A stretch of DNA of 48,430 nt. Origin: Lachnospiraceae bacterium (GTDB lineage: Bacteria > Bacillota > Clostridia > Lachnospirales > Lachnospiraceae). Made by a program: the position numbers and the translations under genes. A model generated the notes under the pieces. The model did no database searches, was not told the origin of the DNA, and was given only the letters and a program-made list of their open reading frames with translations. Below, one piece after another: positions 1 to 7,572 of the stretch (the stretch's first letter is position 1; each line of letters starts with the position of its first letter). Where the stretch lies: contig JAILDL010000058.1 in the NCBI GenBank assembly GCA_024689465.1, positions 1 through 48,430 of the forward strand. Reading direction: 5' to 3'.

Positions 1-1088
1 CCCTTTCTGCCATGGAGGATCAGCAGGATCTGAATGCCCATGATGACACCGCCGATGGTCTGGGATTCGGGATCCGGTCGCTGTCGCTGATCGCCATCGG
101 ACTGACGTTTATCAGCTGTTTCAACGGCATGTATTATTACATCGGCCCGGACAATGTGTACTACAGAGGCCCGCTCTTTGGCGTATCCCAGACCATCGGC
201 GGTGTCATCATGGGCATTCAGATCCTGCTGATCCTCCATGGCAGAAAGGGCATGCGCCCCGCAATCTTCTGGGGGATCCTGGCCTATACGGTCTTTCCCG
301 TGATAGCGCTGTTCATTCAGTTTTGGGTATTTTCGCCCATCTCCCGCTTAAACGTGGGACTGGCGGTTTCCCTGCTTTTGATGCAGCTGCTTGCCATGAT
401 GGATCAGAGCCGGGAGATCATCGAGCAGAGGGAGGAGATCTACCGGCAAAAGGAAGATCTGGTGATGCAGCAGCAGGCCATTAACGAGATGCAGGTGCAG
501 GTGGTCATTTCCCAGATCCAGCCGCATTTCCTGTATAACTCCTTAAATGCCATTTACTATCTGTGCGAGAAGGATCCGGAGAAAGCTCAGAAGGCCATCA
601 GCAATTTCTCCGACTATCTCCGGGGAAACATGGACTCCCTGAAAGGCAGGGAGCTGATCCCCTTTTCCCAGGAGCTCCACCATGTTGAATGCTATCTTTC
701 TCTGGAAAAGATGCGGTTTGAAGATGAGCTCATGATCGAGTATGACATACAGGAAACAGATTTTATGATCCCTTCCCTGGGGCTGCAGCCGGTGGTGGAA
801 AATGCAGTCAAGCACGGGGTCGGAAAGAAATTAAAGGGCGGTACGGTGAAGATCTCCAGCAAAAGAGACGGGGATACCGTCATCGTAACCGTAGAAGATG
901 ACGGCGTCGGCTTTAACCCCCTGGAAGAAAAGCAGGATGACCGCAGCCATATCGGCATAGAGAATGTTCGCTCCCGTATCAGACAGATGGCTCGGGGATC
1001 CATCCTGGTGGAATCCACCGTGGGTGTCGGAACGAAGGTGACCATCATCCTTCCGGCGAACATGAACAAGGGGGAGGAAGTGCAGTAA
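1..1088 (+). CDS. Sensor histidine kinase, LytS/YehU type (5' end outside window)
   Basis: This is a membrane sensor kinase of the His_kinase (PF06580) plus HATPase_c class. The reading frame is open to the window edge with no stop before the first ATG at 12. The visible N-terminus aligns with the middle of the membrane region of the next gene, so roughly 130 residues probably lie upstream and the ATG at 12 is probably internal. Visible parts are two to four membrane segments, a Gln/Glu-rich linker helix, the phosphoacceptor motif QIQPHFLYNSLN (His at residue 172 counted from that ATG), the N-box VVENAVKHG and the G-box DDGVGF. It is followed within 1 nt by a paralogous kinase and then by a lone receiver gene, so the three probably form one signalling operon. 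The ligand is unknown. Family assignment is strong; the true start cannot be seen. Confidence 0.9.
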   Translation, partial: LSAMEDQQDLNAHDDTADGLGFGIRSLSLIAIGLTFISCFNGMYYYIGPDNVYYRGPLFGVSQTIGGVIMGIQILLILHGRKGMRPAIFWGILAYTVFPVIALFIQFWVFSPISRLNVGLAVSLLLMQLLAMMDQSREIIEQREEIYRQKEDLVMQQQAINEMQVQVVISQIQPHFLYNSLNAIYYLCEKDPEKAQKAISNFSDYLRGNMDSLKGRELIPFSQELHHVECYLSLEKMRFEDELMIEYDIQETDFMIPSLGLQPVVENAVKHGVGKKLKGGTVKISSKRDGDTVIVTVEDDGVGFNPLEEKQDDRSHIGIENVRSRIRQMARGSILVESTVGVGTKVTIILPANMNKGEEVQ

Positions 1089-1089
1089 A

Positions 1090-2391
1090 TTGTACCAAGT
1101 CAATGTATACCTGGAAATCTTTGGTTTCCTGACACTGTGCATCGTCCTGCTGGGCGTGTATCAGGAGACCGTATACGATACCAGGCACTCCCGCTTTTTT
1201 GTGGGGATGCTGGTAGCCAACATGTCCATGCAGATCACGGACGCCATCTCCTGGTACTGCGCGGGGCATTACGATCAGATCGGATCACCTGCGGATAAGA
1301 TCTGTACCTGGATGATGGTCGCCAACTTTGTGTCCTTTTATACCATCATGGTGCTGTTTGGCTTTTATACGGTCAGCTATGCCCAGAAAAAGACCAGCAA
1401 GGTCACTCTTCGGAAGGGCTGGCTGACGGTGCCCTTTTGTCTGCCCAGTGCCATAGCCTGGATCATTTCCGCCTTTAACGGCATGTTTGTGCGTATCAAG
1501 GACGGAAGGCAGACCATCGGTCCCTTGTATATCTGGGGACAGGTGGGCGGTACCTGCTGTATATTTTTGTTTATCTATCTTTTGTTTTACTGCAGGAAGA
1601 GTCTGGAAAGGCGGGATATGGTTGTCCTTGCTTCCTTCATTTTCTTCCCGATGGTAGGTATGCTGGCCCGGGCCTATATTGAGAACCTTTCGGTCATGCC
1701 GCCTACGATCACCTTATCCCTGTTCCTGATGTATGTATTCATCCATGTGGAACAGGCAAAAAGGCTGCAGGAACAGGAAGTCCGTATGACGGAGGACCGG
1801 ATCCGGATCATGATGAGCCAGATCCGTCCCCACTTCATATTCAATACGCTGAATTCCATTTACATTCTGTGTGAAAAGGATCCGGCGGAAGCCCAGAGAG
1901 CGGTGGGAGATTTCGCGGAGTATCTGCGTTCCAACTTAGAGGGATTGGAAAACGCAACAGAGATCCCCATGGCCAAGGAGCTGGACTATATCGGTCACTA
2001 TCTGAGACTGGAGAAGATGCGGTTTCAGGAGGAACTGGAGGCGGTCTTTGATATAGAGACAGAAGACTTTACGATACCGGCCCTGAGCATTCAGCCCATT
2101 GTGGAAAATGCAGTCAAACACGGTATCGCAAAAAAGAGAAACGGAGGGACGATCACTCTGCGCACCAGGGACAGAGGCGATCATTTTGATGTCATCGTGG
2201 AGGACGACGGTGTTGGCTTCGACCCGTCCGTGCCGCCGGAGGATGGCAGGATTCATGTAGGAATGGCCAATGTCAGGGAGCGGCTCTGGAGTATCAGCGG
2301 TGCCACTATGGATGTGGTAAGTGCTAAGGGGAATGGCACTTGCGTAACCATCCACATTCCGGGACAGCACAGACTGTCCGAAAACTCGTAA
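1090..2391 (+). CDS. Sensor histidine kinase, LytS/YehU type, paralogue of the upstream kinase
   Basis: A 433-residue membrane histidine kinase with about six hydrophobic segments in residues 1-215. It then has a short coiled linker, the phosphoacceptor motif QIRPHFIFNTLNSIY (His248), the N-box IVENAVKHG and the G-box DDGVGF. The catalytic half is clearly paralogous to the gene before it, with the same ILCEKDP-type segment after the H-box and the same EKMRFQEEL-type segment. The start is a TTG at 1090, one base after the upstream stop; a GGGGAGG ribosome binding site lies about 12 nt before it. Family knowledge says such kinases phosphorylate a response regulator, and here the only adjacent one is a stand-alone receiver. 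Two kinases feeding one receiver, or forming a heterodimer, is inference. Confidence 0.9.
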   Translation: MYQVNVYLEIFGFLTLCIVLLGVYQETVYDTRHSRFFVGMLVANMSMQITDAISWYCAGHYDQIGSPADKICTWMMVANFVSFYTIMVLFGFYTVSYAQKKTSKVTLRKGWLTVPFCLPSAIAWIISAFNGMFVRIKDGRQTIGPLYIWGQVGGTCCIFLFIYLLFYCRKSLERRDMVVLASFIFFPMVGMLARAYIENLSVMPPTITLSLFLMYVFIHVEQAKRLQEQEVRMTEDRIRIMMSQIRPHFIFNTLNSIYILCEKDPAEAQRAVGDFAEYLRSNLEGLENATEIPMAKELDYIGHYLRLEKMRFQEELEAVFDIETEDFTIPALSIQPIVENAVKHGIAKKRNGGTITLRTRDRGDHFDVIVEDDGVGFDPSVPPEDGRIHVGMANVRERLWSISGATMDVVSAKGNGTCVTIHIPGQHRLSENS

Positions 2392-2433
2392 CAAACGAAA
2401 TAAGAACAGCAGTAAAAGGGGACGAAAAAGGAT

Positions 2434-2790
2434 ATGGGTAAGACCATTATTGCAGTCGACGATGAGCGACTGGCGCTGGAAGGTCTGCTGAGTGCCATTC
2501 ACAAGGCAGAACCGGACGCAAATGTATTAGGATTTCGCAATCCGGAGGAAGCTCTGGAGTATGCAAAGAACAATCAGCCGGACGTGGCATTTCTGGATAT
2601 GGAGCTGCGTACCACCAACGGTATCGAAGTGGGCAGAAAGCTGCGTAAGATGCATGCAAAGATCGGCATCATCTTTCAGACCGGATTTCGGGAATACGTG
2701 GATGATGCAGCCAAGATCCATGCAAACGGCTACATCTTAAAGCCGATCACGGCAGAAAAAGTACATAACGAACTGGTCAAACTGGTCTGA
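2434..2790 (+). CDS. Stand-alone response-regulator receiver protein (no output domain)
   Basis: A 118-residue CheY-like receiver and nothing more. It has the acidic pocket D9-D10-E11, the phosphoacceptor D55 in AFLDMEL, a Thr near residue 82 and the conserved Lys103 in YILKPI. LytS/YehU-type kinases usually pair with a LytTR DNA-binding regulator of about 240 residues. Here the gene stops right after the receiver fold, and only 39 nt separate it from the next gene, so there is no room for a lost LytTR domain. It may act by protein-protein contact, as a phosphate sink, or by influencing a regulator encoded elsewhere. It lies 42 nt after the second kinase and is probably co-transcribed with both. 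Confidence 0.88.
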   Translation: MGKTIIAVDDERLALEGLLSAIHKAEPDANVLGFRNPEEALEYAKNNQPDVAFLDMELRTTNGIEVGRKLRKMHAKIGIIFQTGFREYVDDAAKIHANGYILKPITAEKVHNELVKLV

Positions 2791-2829
2791 ACAGGAAAAC
2801 GAATAAGTGCAGGGAGGTAGGAAAGCAAA

Positions 2830-4425
2830 ATGATCAGAGACGGAAAACTATGGATCGCCAATAATGAAAACGGACAGCCGGTATACATGCTGCCGAAGAT
2901 GGCCAATCGACATGGCCTGATCGCAGGTGCAACGGGAACCGGTAAGACTGTTACGGTAAAAGTGCTGGCAGAGACCTTCAGTGATATGGGAGTGCCGGTA
3001 TTTCTGGCAGATGTAAAGGGTGACCTGGCAGGATGCCTGGAAGCAGGCACAGACAGCGAGGACATGCAAAAGCGCATTGCGAAATTCGGCCTGTCGGAAG
3101 CAGGCTTTGGCTATAAGGGATATCCCGTGGTGTTCTGGGACGTCTTCGGAGAAAAAGGTATCCAGCTTCGGACCACCGTTTCCGAGATGGGGCCCCTGCT
3201 CCTTGCCCGGATCCTGGGACTGAACGATCTGCAGAGCGACCTGTTGACCATTGCCTTTAAGGCGGCAGATGACCACAATCTGCTCCTGGTAGACACCAAG
3301 GATCTGAAGGCGCTTTTAAACTATATGGCAGAAAACAATACCGAGCTCCAGGCTGAGTACGGAAATATCAGCAAAGCCTCTGTGGCAGCCATCGTGCGGG
3401 CCATTGTTGCCCTGGAGATCGCAGGGGGCGAAACCTTCTTCGGAGAACCTGCGCTGAATATCGGTGATTTCTTTAATACAAACGACGGTAAGGGCGTGAT
3501 CAACGTTCTGGACAGCCGCAGCCTTATCAACAACGGAACGTTGTATTCCACCTTCCTGTTATGGCTGCTGTCTGAGCTGTTTGAAATGCTGCCGGAGGTA
3601 GGTGACCTGGATAAGCCCAAGATGGTCTTCTTCTTTGATGAAGCACATCTCTTGTTTAAAGGCAGCTCCAAGGAGCTTCTGGACAAGATCGAGCAGGTTG
3701 TGAAGCTGATCCGTTCCAAGGGCGTAGGCATCTACTTCTGTACCCAGAATCCCAGAGACATTCCCGACGGAACCCTGGCACAGCTTTCCAACAAGATCGA
3801 GCACGGTCTCCACGCATACTCTCCCGCAGAGCAGAAGGCCGTTAAGGCAGCCGCACAGTCCTTCCGGGAAAATCCGGAATTCGATACCTACGATGCCATC
3901 CTTTCCCTGGGAACCGGGGAAGCCATCGTTTCCTTCCTGGGTGAAGACGGTGTTCCTTCCGTCGCAGAGAAGACCTGCATCCTGCCGCCCCAGAGCAAGA
4001 TGGGCAGCATCGATGACAGTCGGAGAGACAGTGCCATCAAGGGCAGCGTCTTATATTCCAAATATGCCACCGCAGTAGACCCCGAATCTGCCTATGAATT
4101 CCTGCAGCGTATGGGTCTGCAGGCGCAGGCGGATGCAGAGGCAGCCGCTCAGGCAAAAGCAGAGGAAAAGGAAAAGGCAGCAGCTGAAAAAGCAGCAGCC
4201 AAAGAGCAGGCCGCAGCGGAGAAGGCAGCCGCCAAAAAGGCAGAGCAGGAAGCCAAAGCAAAGAAACGTGCCGTAAAGCAGGTTGGCAGCACTGTGGCGG
4301 GTACCGTCGGCCGGGAAGTCGGAAAGCAGGTAGGCAAGAACTTCGGCTCCTTTGGTAAGACGCTGGGCGGAAACTTAGGCGCCAGCTTAGGCCGCGGCAT
4401 CCTCAGCACCTTATTCAAAGTATGA
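2830..4425 (+). CDS. HerA-like ATPase, DUF853/YjgR family
   Basis: A 531-residue P-loop ATPase of the helicase HerA-like family (PF05872; E. coli YjgR is a member). Walker A is GATGTGKT at 33-40 and Walker B is MVFFFDEAH with D270 and E271. The protein is soluble, with no signal peptide. After the ATPase core (to about residue 430) comes an Ala/Lys/Glu-rich helical stretch (about 433-483), then a Gly-rich amphipathic tail, both usual in this family. The ribosome binding site AGGGAGGT precedes the ATG by about 10 nt. The cellular role of the family is not settled; ATP-driven DNA or protein remodelling is inferred from HerA/FtsK relatedness. It follows the two-component genes by 39 nt, and a functional link is not shown. 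Confidence 0.88.
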   Translation: MIRDGKLWIANNENGQPVYMLPKMANRHGLIAGATGTGKTVTVKVLAETFSDMGVPVFLADVKGDLAGCLEAGTDSEDMQKRIAKFGLSEAGFGYKGYPVVFWDVFGEKGIQLRTTVSEMGPLLLARILGLNDLQSDLLTIAFKAADDHNLLLVDTKDLKALLNYMAENNTELQAEYGNISKASVAAIVRAIVALEIAGGETFFGEPALNIGDFFNTNDGKGVINVLDSRSLINNGTLYSTFLLWLLSELFEMLPEVGDLDKPKMVFFFDEAHLLFKGSSKELLDKIEQVVKLIRSKGVGIYFCTQNPRDIPDGTLAQLSNKIEHGLHAYSPAEQKAVKAAAQSFRENPEFDTYDAILSLGTGEAIVSFLGEDGVPSVAEKTCILPPQSKMGSIDDSRRDSAIKGSVLYSKYATAVDPESAYEFLQRMGLQAQADAEAAAQAKAEEKEKAAAEKAAAKEQAAAEKAAAKKAEQEAKAKKRAVKQVGSTVAGTVGREVGKQVGKNFGSFGKTLGGNLGASLGRGILSTLFKV

Positions 4426-4436
4426 GCAGGTAAACC

Positions 4437-5441
4437 ATGATCTTTCAGGGAATTGATTTTCATAACGTAGAGAACCTTCGGGAAGGCGAGTACGGCTTTC
4501 GCATGTGCCGCGTTCCCGAAGAGATCAGAACGCAGCTGGATGAACGGGCGCAGGAAGATGTATGTTTTAATGCGACCGGTGTTGAGCTGCGCTTTAAAAT
4601 GAAGCAGGACAAGGTAACGCTGATCCTCCATGCCCATCCGGAGGAGGAAGCTCCCACCTGCTTTATTTATTACGGCGCTTTTCAGGGCGGTTGGGAACAC
4701 TCCATGAAGGCCATTTCCATGGGCCGGGAGGATACGGAGATCATCATCCCCAAGGCACCGAATCTAAAGGTTTTAAAGCAGATCACCCAGGAGCAGCATC
4801 TGGGCTTTAACCCGGAAGTGGTGCGGGTGATCCTGCCCTACGGAAAAGTGGACTATGTGGGCATTATAGGAGATGTGGAGCCTCCAGCACCGGAGGATGT
4901 ACCTTCCCAGGTGCTCCTTAGCTACGGTTCCTCCATCACCCATGGCTCCCTGGGCCTTGGAACGCCCCATTCCTATGTGTTTAGGTTATCCCAGCTGATG
5001 CACAGCGACTATTACAATCTGGGATTTCCCGGCTGTGCGCACATGGAGGAAGCGCTGGCTTCTTACTTTGTATCCCGTAAGGACTGGACCGTTGCCACGG
5101 TGGAAATGGGCATCAACATGCTCTCCGAAGAGTATGAGACAGAGCTCTTTGAAAGCAGGGTGGACCGTTTCCTGGAGATCCTGACCGCAGACAGCCGGCC
5201 GGTGTTTGTCACCAACATCTTCGGCTTTTGTTCCCCCGGCAGCCAGAAGCGTGCGGAGATCTTCCGGGAGATCGTACGAAATGCAGTGCGGCGGCATAAG
5301 AGGGATCGCCTGATCTTTACCGAGGGCCTGCGGCTTTTAAACCAGCCGGCGTATATTTCCGCGGATCTGACCCATCCTTCCCTGGAGGGGCAGTGGGAGA
5401 TCGCCAGAAACTGGTACGATATTATTCGAGATACCTATTGA
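4437..5441 (+). CDS. SGNH/GDSL-type hydrolase, two-domain (acetylesterase-like)
   Basis: A 334-residue cytoplasmic protein. The N-terminal part (1-150) is beta-rich, like the accessory domain of two-domain SGNH esterases. The C-terminal part carries the SGNH blocks: YGSSITHG with the likely nucleophile S166, the oxyanion Gly in NLGFPGC, the Asn in EMGIN, and the Asp-x-x-His pair D310/H313 in ADLTHPS. Known relatives (the GDSL_3-type and CE2-like groups) remove acyl groups from carbohydrates, so a cytoplasmic sugar O-acetylesterase is the best guess. There is no signal peptide, which fits action on imported oligosaccharides. It begins 11 nt after the DUF853 gene; the ribosome binding site is weak, suggesting translational coupling. 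The substrate is unknown. Confidence 0.82.
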   Translation: MIFQGIDFHNVENLREGEYGFRMCRVPEEIRTQLDERAQEDVCFNATGVELRFKMKQDKVTLILHAHPEEEAPTCFIYYGAFQGGWEHSMKAISMGREDTEIIIPKAPNLKVLKQITQEQHLGFNPEVVRVILPYGKVDYVGIIGDVEPPAPEDVPSQVLLSYGSSITHGSLGLGTPHSYVFRLSQLMHSDYYNLGFPGCAHMEEALASYFVSRKDWTVATVEMGINMLSEEYETELFESRVDRFLEILTADSRPVFVTNIFGFCSPGSQKRAEIFREIVRNAVRRHKRDRLIFTEGLRLLNQPAYISADLTHPSLEGQWEIARNWYDIIRDTY

Positions 5442-5466
5442 AATTTGGAAGCCCTTTGGATAGAAT
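5438..5466 (+). promoter_or_regulatory. Sigma-70-type promoter for the DUF1846 gene
   Basis: TTGAAA (5438-5443), a 17-bp spacer and TAGAAT (5461-5466). The -35 box overlaps the stop codon of the SGNH hydrolase gene. The predicted start is about 30 nt before the DUF1846 ATG. Confidence 0.55.
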
Positions 5467-5505
5467 AATCCAGTTAAAAAAAGTATTAGGAAACGGGGAT
5501 ATACT

Positions 5506-6972
5506 ATGACAAACGAAATTGGATTTGATTCCGACAAATATTTACGACTGCAGTCCGAACACATCAAAGAGCGCATCAGCAAGTTTGACAAGCTCTATCT
5601 GGAGTTCGGCGGAAAGCTGTACGACGACTTCCATGCATCCAGAGTACTGCCGGGCTTTCATCCCGACAACAAGTTAAAGATGCTGGAGCAGTTAAAGGAC
5701 CAGGCAGAGATCGTCATCGTCATCAGCGCCGATGCCATCGAGCAGAACAAGGTGCGCGGCGATCTGGGCATCACCTACGATGTGGACACCCTGCGTCTGA
5801 AGAACGTGTTTGAGGAGCGAGGCTTCTTAGTCAGCGGCATCGTCATCACCCAGTACCACGGCCAGCAGGCAGCAGATCGCTTCCGTCAGAAGCTGGACGG
5901 CCTGGGCATCCGCAATTATCTCCACTATCTGATCCCCGGATATCCTGCAGATATTCCCCTGATCGTCAGTGACCAGGGTTATGGCAAGAACGATTACATC
6001 GAGACCACACGGAAACTGGTGGTCATCACCGCACCCGGACCCGGCAGCGGAAAGATGGCAACCTGCTTATCCCAGCTCTACCATGAGCACAAGCGAGGCA
6101 ACATGGCAGGCTATGCCAAGTTTGAGACATTCCCCATCTGGAACCTGCCTCTGCGCCATCCCGTAAATGTGGCCTATGAAGCGGCAACCGCCGATCTGGA
6201 TGATGTGAACATGATCGATCCCTTCCATCTGGAAGCCTACGGCGAAACGACCGTAAACTATAACCGCGATGTAGAGATCTTCCCCGTTCTCTCCGCGATC
6301 TTTGAACAGATCATGGGCACCTGCCCTTACAAGTCTCCCACGGATATGGGCGTTAACATGGCAGGAAATGCCATCATCGACGATGAAGTGTGCAAGGACG
6401 CTGCCCGGGAAGAAGTAATGCGCCGTTACTTTAAGACGGCCTGCGAAGTCAAGAAGGGAAATGCCCCTCAGGCCCAGCTCTTAAAGCAGGAACTGCTGTT
6501 AAAGCAGGTGGACGTAAAGCCCACGGACCGAAAGGTCGTATCCCAGGCCCTTACCCGTGCAGAGCTGACCGGTCATCCCTGCGTAGCCATCGAGATGGCA
6601 GACGGCAAGATCATCACCGGCAAGACCAGCGACCTGATGGGTCCTGCAGCCGCCGCACTGCTCAACGCCATGAAGGAATATGCCCATATTCCCCACGAAG
6701 AGCACCTGGTATCCGCAGAATCCCTGTCCCCGATCCAGCAGCTCAAGACCCAGTATCTGGGCGGTCATAACCCCAGACTGCACACCGATGAAGTGCTCAT
6801 CGCCCTGTCCAGTTCTGCGGCAACCAACGAAAAGGCTCGTCTTGCACTGGAGCAGCTGCCGAAGTTTAAAAACTGCGAAGCCCACTGCAGCGTGATCCTC
6901 TCCGAAGTGGATGAGAAGATCTACCGCAAGCTGGGCATGAACCTGACCTGCACACCCGCTTATGGGAAGTAA
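5506..6972 (+). CDS. DUF1846 family protein
   Basis: A 488-residue soluble protein that matches DUF1846 (PF08903) over its full length (the family is usually about 500 residues). Recognisable segments are the N-terminal IGFDSDKYLRLQSEHIKERI, GGKLYDDFHASRVLPGF near residue 35-50, a P-loop-like APGPGSGKMATCLSQLYHE near 182-200, the HPVN-AYEAATADL segment and DMGVNMAGNAI near 283. The family is common in Firmicutes, structures are known, but the biochemical function is not established. The GPGSGK loop suggests nucleotide or phosphate binding, which is inference. It has its own promoter and a strong terminator immediately after, so it is probably monocistronic. Confidence 0.9.
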   Translation: MTNEIGFDSDKYLRLQSEHIKERISKFDKLYLEFGGKLYDDFHASRVLPGFHPDNKLKMLEQLKDQAEIVIVISADAIEQNKVRGDLGITYDVDTLRLKNVFEERGFLVSGIVITQYHGQQAADRFRQKLDGLGIRNYLHYLIPGYPADIPLIVSDQGYGKNDYIETTRKLVVITAPGPGSGKMATCLSQLYHEHKRGNMAGYAKFETFPIWNLPLRHPVNVAYEAATADLDDVNMIDPFHLEAYGETTVNYNRDVEIFPVLSAIFEQIMGTCPYKSPTDMGVNMAGNAIIDDEVCKDAAREEVMRRYFKTACEVKKGNAPQAQLLKQELLLKQVDVKPTDRKVVSQALTRAELTGHPCVAIEMADGKIITGKTSDLMGPAAAALLNAMKEYAHIPHEEHLVSAESLSPIQQLKTQYLGGHNPRLHTDEVLIALSSSAATNEKARLALEQLPKFKNCEAHCSVILSEVDEKIYRKLGMNLTCTPAYGK

Positions 6973-6985
6973 TATGGATGCATTG

Positions 6986-7014
6986 GCCCCTCGGATTTTC
7001 CGAGGGGCTTTTTT
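6986..7014 (+). terminator. Intrinsic terminator after the DUF1846 gene
   Basis: A perfect 9-bp stem (GCCCCTCGG at 6986-6994 with CCGAGGGGC at 7000-7008) and a 5-nt ATTTT loop, followed by six T. It lies 14 nt after the stop codon. Confidence 0.92.
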
Positions 7015-7045
7015 GGGCCTCCGAGAGTGCGGAGGGAATTGGCGC

Positions 7046-7146
7046 CCCGGGCATGAATATCTTCCGGGCTCACTGTGGCTTATCTACGGAAACGCTGACC
7101 TTCAGCGTTTCCTTTTTTTGCGCTCCGGAAGATATTCATGCCCGGG
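7046..7146. repeat. 22-bp perfect inverted repeat enclosing a terminator
   Basis: The left arm 7046-7067 begins CCCGGGCATGAATATC and is the exact reverse complement of 7125-7146. The 57-nt centre contains a complete intrinsic terminator (7088-7119). A transcript from the left would fold as a long 22-bp stem above a second hairpin. It sits between the DUF1846 terminator and the 63-bp repeat array. No gene is present. Confidence 0.9.
7088..7119 (+). terminator. Second intrinsic terminator, nested in the inverted repeat
   Basis: A perfect 11-bp stem (GGAAACGCTGA at 7088-7098 and TCAGCGTTTCC at 7102-7112) with a 3-nt loop and seven T (7113-7119). It is about 75 nt beyond the first terminator, with no gene between, so it could back up the first or end a short transcript. 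Confidence 0.85.
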
Positions 7147-7160
7147 AATCCGGAAAATAC

Positions 7161-7444
7161 CGCCCCCGGAACTTCCGGAAGCTTCTGAGGCAGTACCGGT
7201 CACCCATCGCCTTCCGGGTCTACTGCTTGTAGACGTTCCCTGCCATCTCCAGGCAGTACAGCTACTTCCGCACTTCCTTCACTTACCGCCTAAGCAAGCT
7301 GGATCTACCTTGCAGGCAGTAGACAGGCTGAGGCATGCCGGAACCATACTGCCTCCGGAACCGCAGGAAGCTTCTGAGGCAGTACCGGTCATCCAGCACC
7401 TTCCGGGTCCACTGCTTGTAGACGTCCCCTGCCATCTCCAGGCA
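7161..7444. repeat. Array A: five 32-nt palindromic-end units on a 63-bp period
   Basis: Units start at 7161, 7224, 7287, 7350 and 7413, exactly 63 bp apart. Each is 6 nt + 20 nt + 6 nt. The left ends are CGCCCC, TGCTTG, CGCCTA, TGCCTC and TGCTTG; the right ends are GAGGCA, CAGGCA, CAGGCA, GAGGCA and CAGGCA. Each unit is preceded by nAC and followed by GTA, and spacers are 31 nt. Units 1-2 and 4-5 form an 85-bp direct repeat (7177-7261 and 7366-7450, 80 of 85 identical by my count). A reading frame stays open across the array but has no start signal. The gap 6973-7572 otherwise holds only the terminators, the inverted repeat and a weak promoter. Confidence 0.85.
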
Positions 7445-7495
7445 GTACAGTCACAACGGAAAACAAATTCTGACAAATAATCACAGATTTGACAA

Positions 7496-7525
7496 TTCGA
7501 ATACCCAGCCCCTCCCTCCTATAAT
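7496..7525 (+). promoter_or_regulatory. Possible promoter for the GH94 operon (weak -35)
   Basis: TATAAT at 7520-7525 is a good -10 box. The best -35 at proper spacing is TTCGAA (7496-7501, 18-bp spacer), a poor match. A perfect TTGACA at 7489-7494 is 25 bp away, too far for sigma-70. A weak -35 would fit activator dependence, for example on the AraC-type regulator at 14604, but that is inference. Confidence 0.35.
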
Positions 7526-7572
7526 GAGGTTGCAGGATGCGAAAATGAGCAACCTGGGAAATGGAGAGCCCC

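Noticed and set aside
2434-2829. Frameshifted LytTR response regulator
   Set aside because: Only 39 nt separate the receiver stop from the HerA-like gene, so there is no remnant of an output domain to restore.
7161-7444. CRISPR array call for the 32-nt units with 31-nt spacers
   Set aside because: The unit sizes mimic CRISPR, but unit interiors differ from each other, some spacers repeat (units 1-2 and 4-5), spacers are related between loci, and no cas gene is in the window.
6962-7480. 172-codon open frame over the gap before GH94
   Set aside because: It starts inside the DUF1846 gene, runs through two terminators and the 63-bp array, and has no ribosome binding site. It stays open because 63 is a multiple of three and the repeats are GC-rich.
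7489-7525. TTGACA and TATAAT as a strong promoter for GH94
   Set aside because: The two boxes are 25 bp apart, too far for one sigma-70 promoter; only the -10 is kept, with low confidence.
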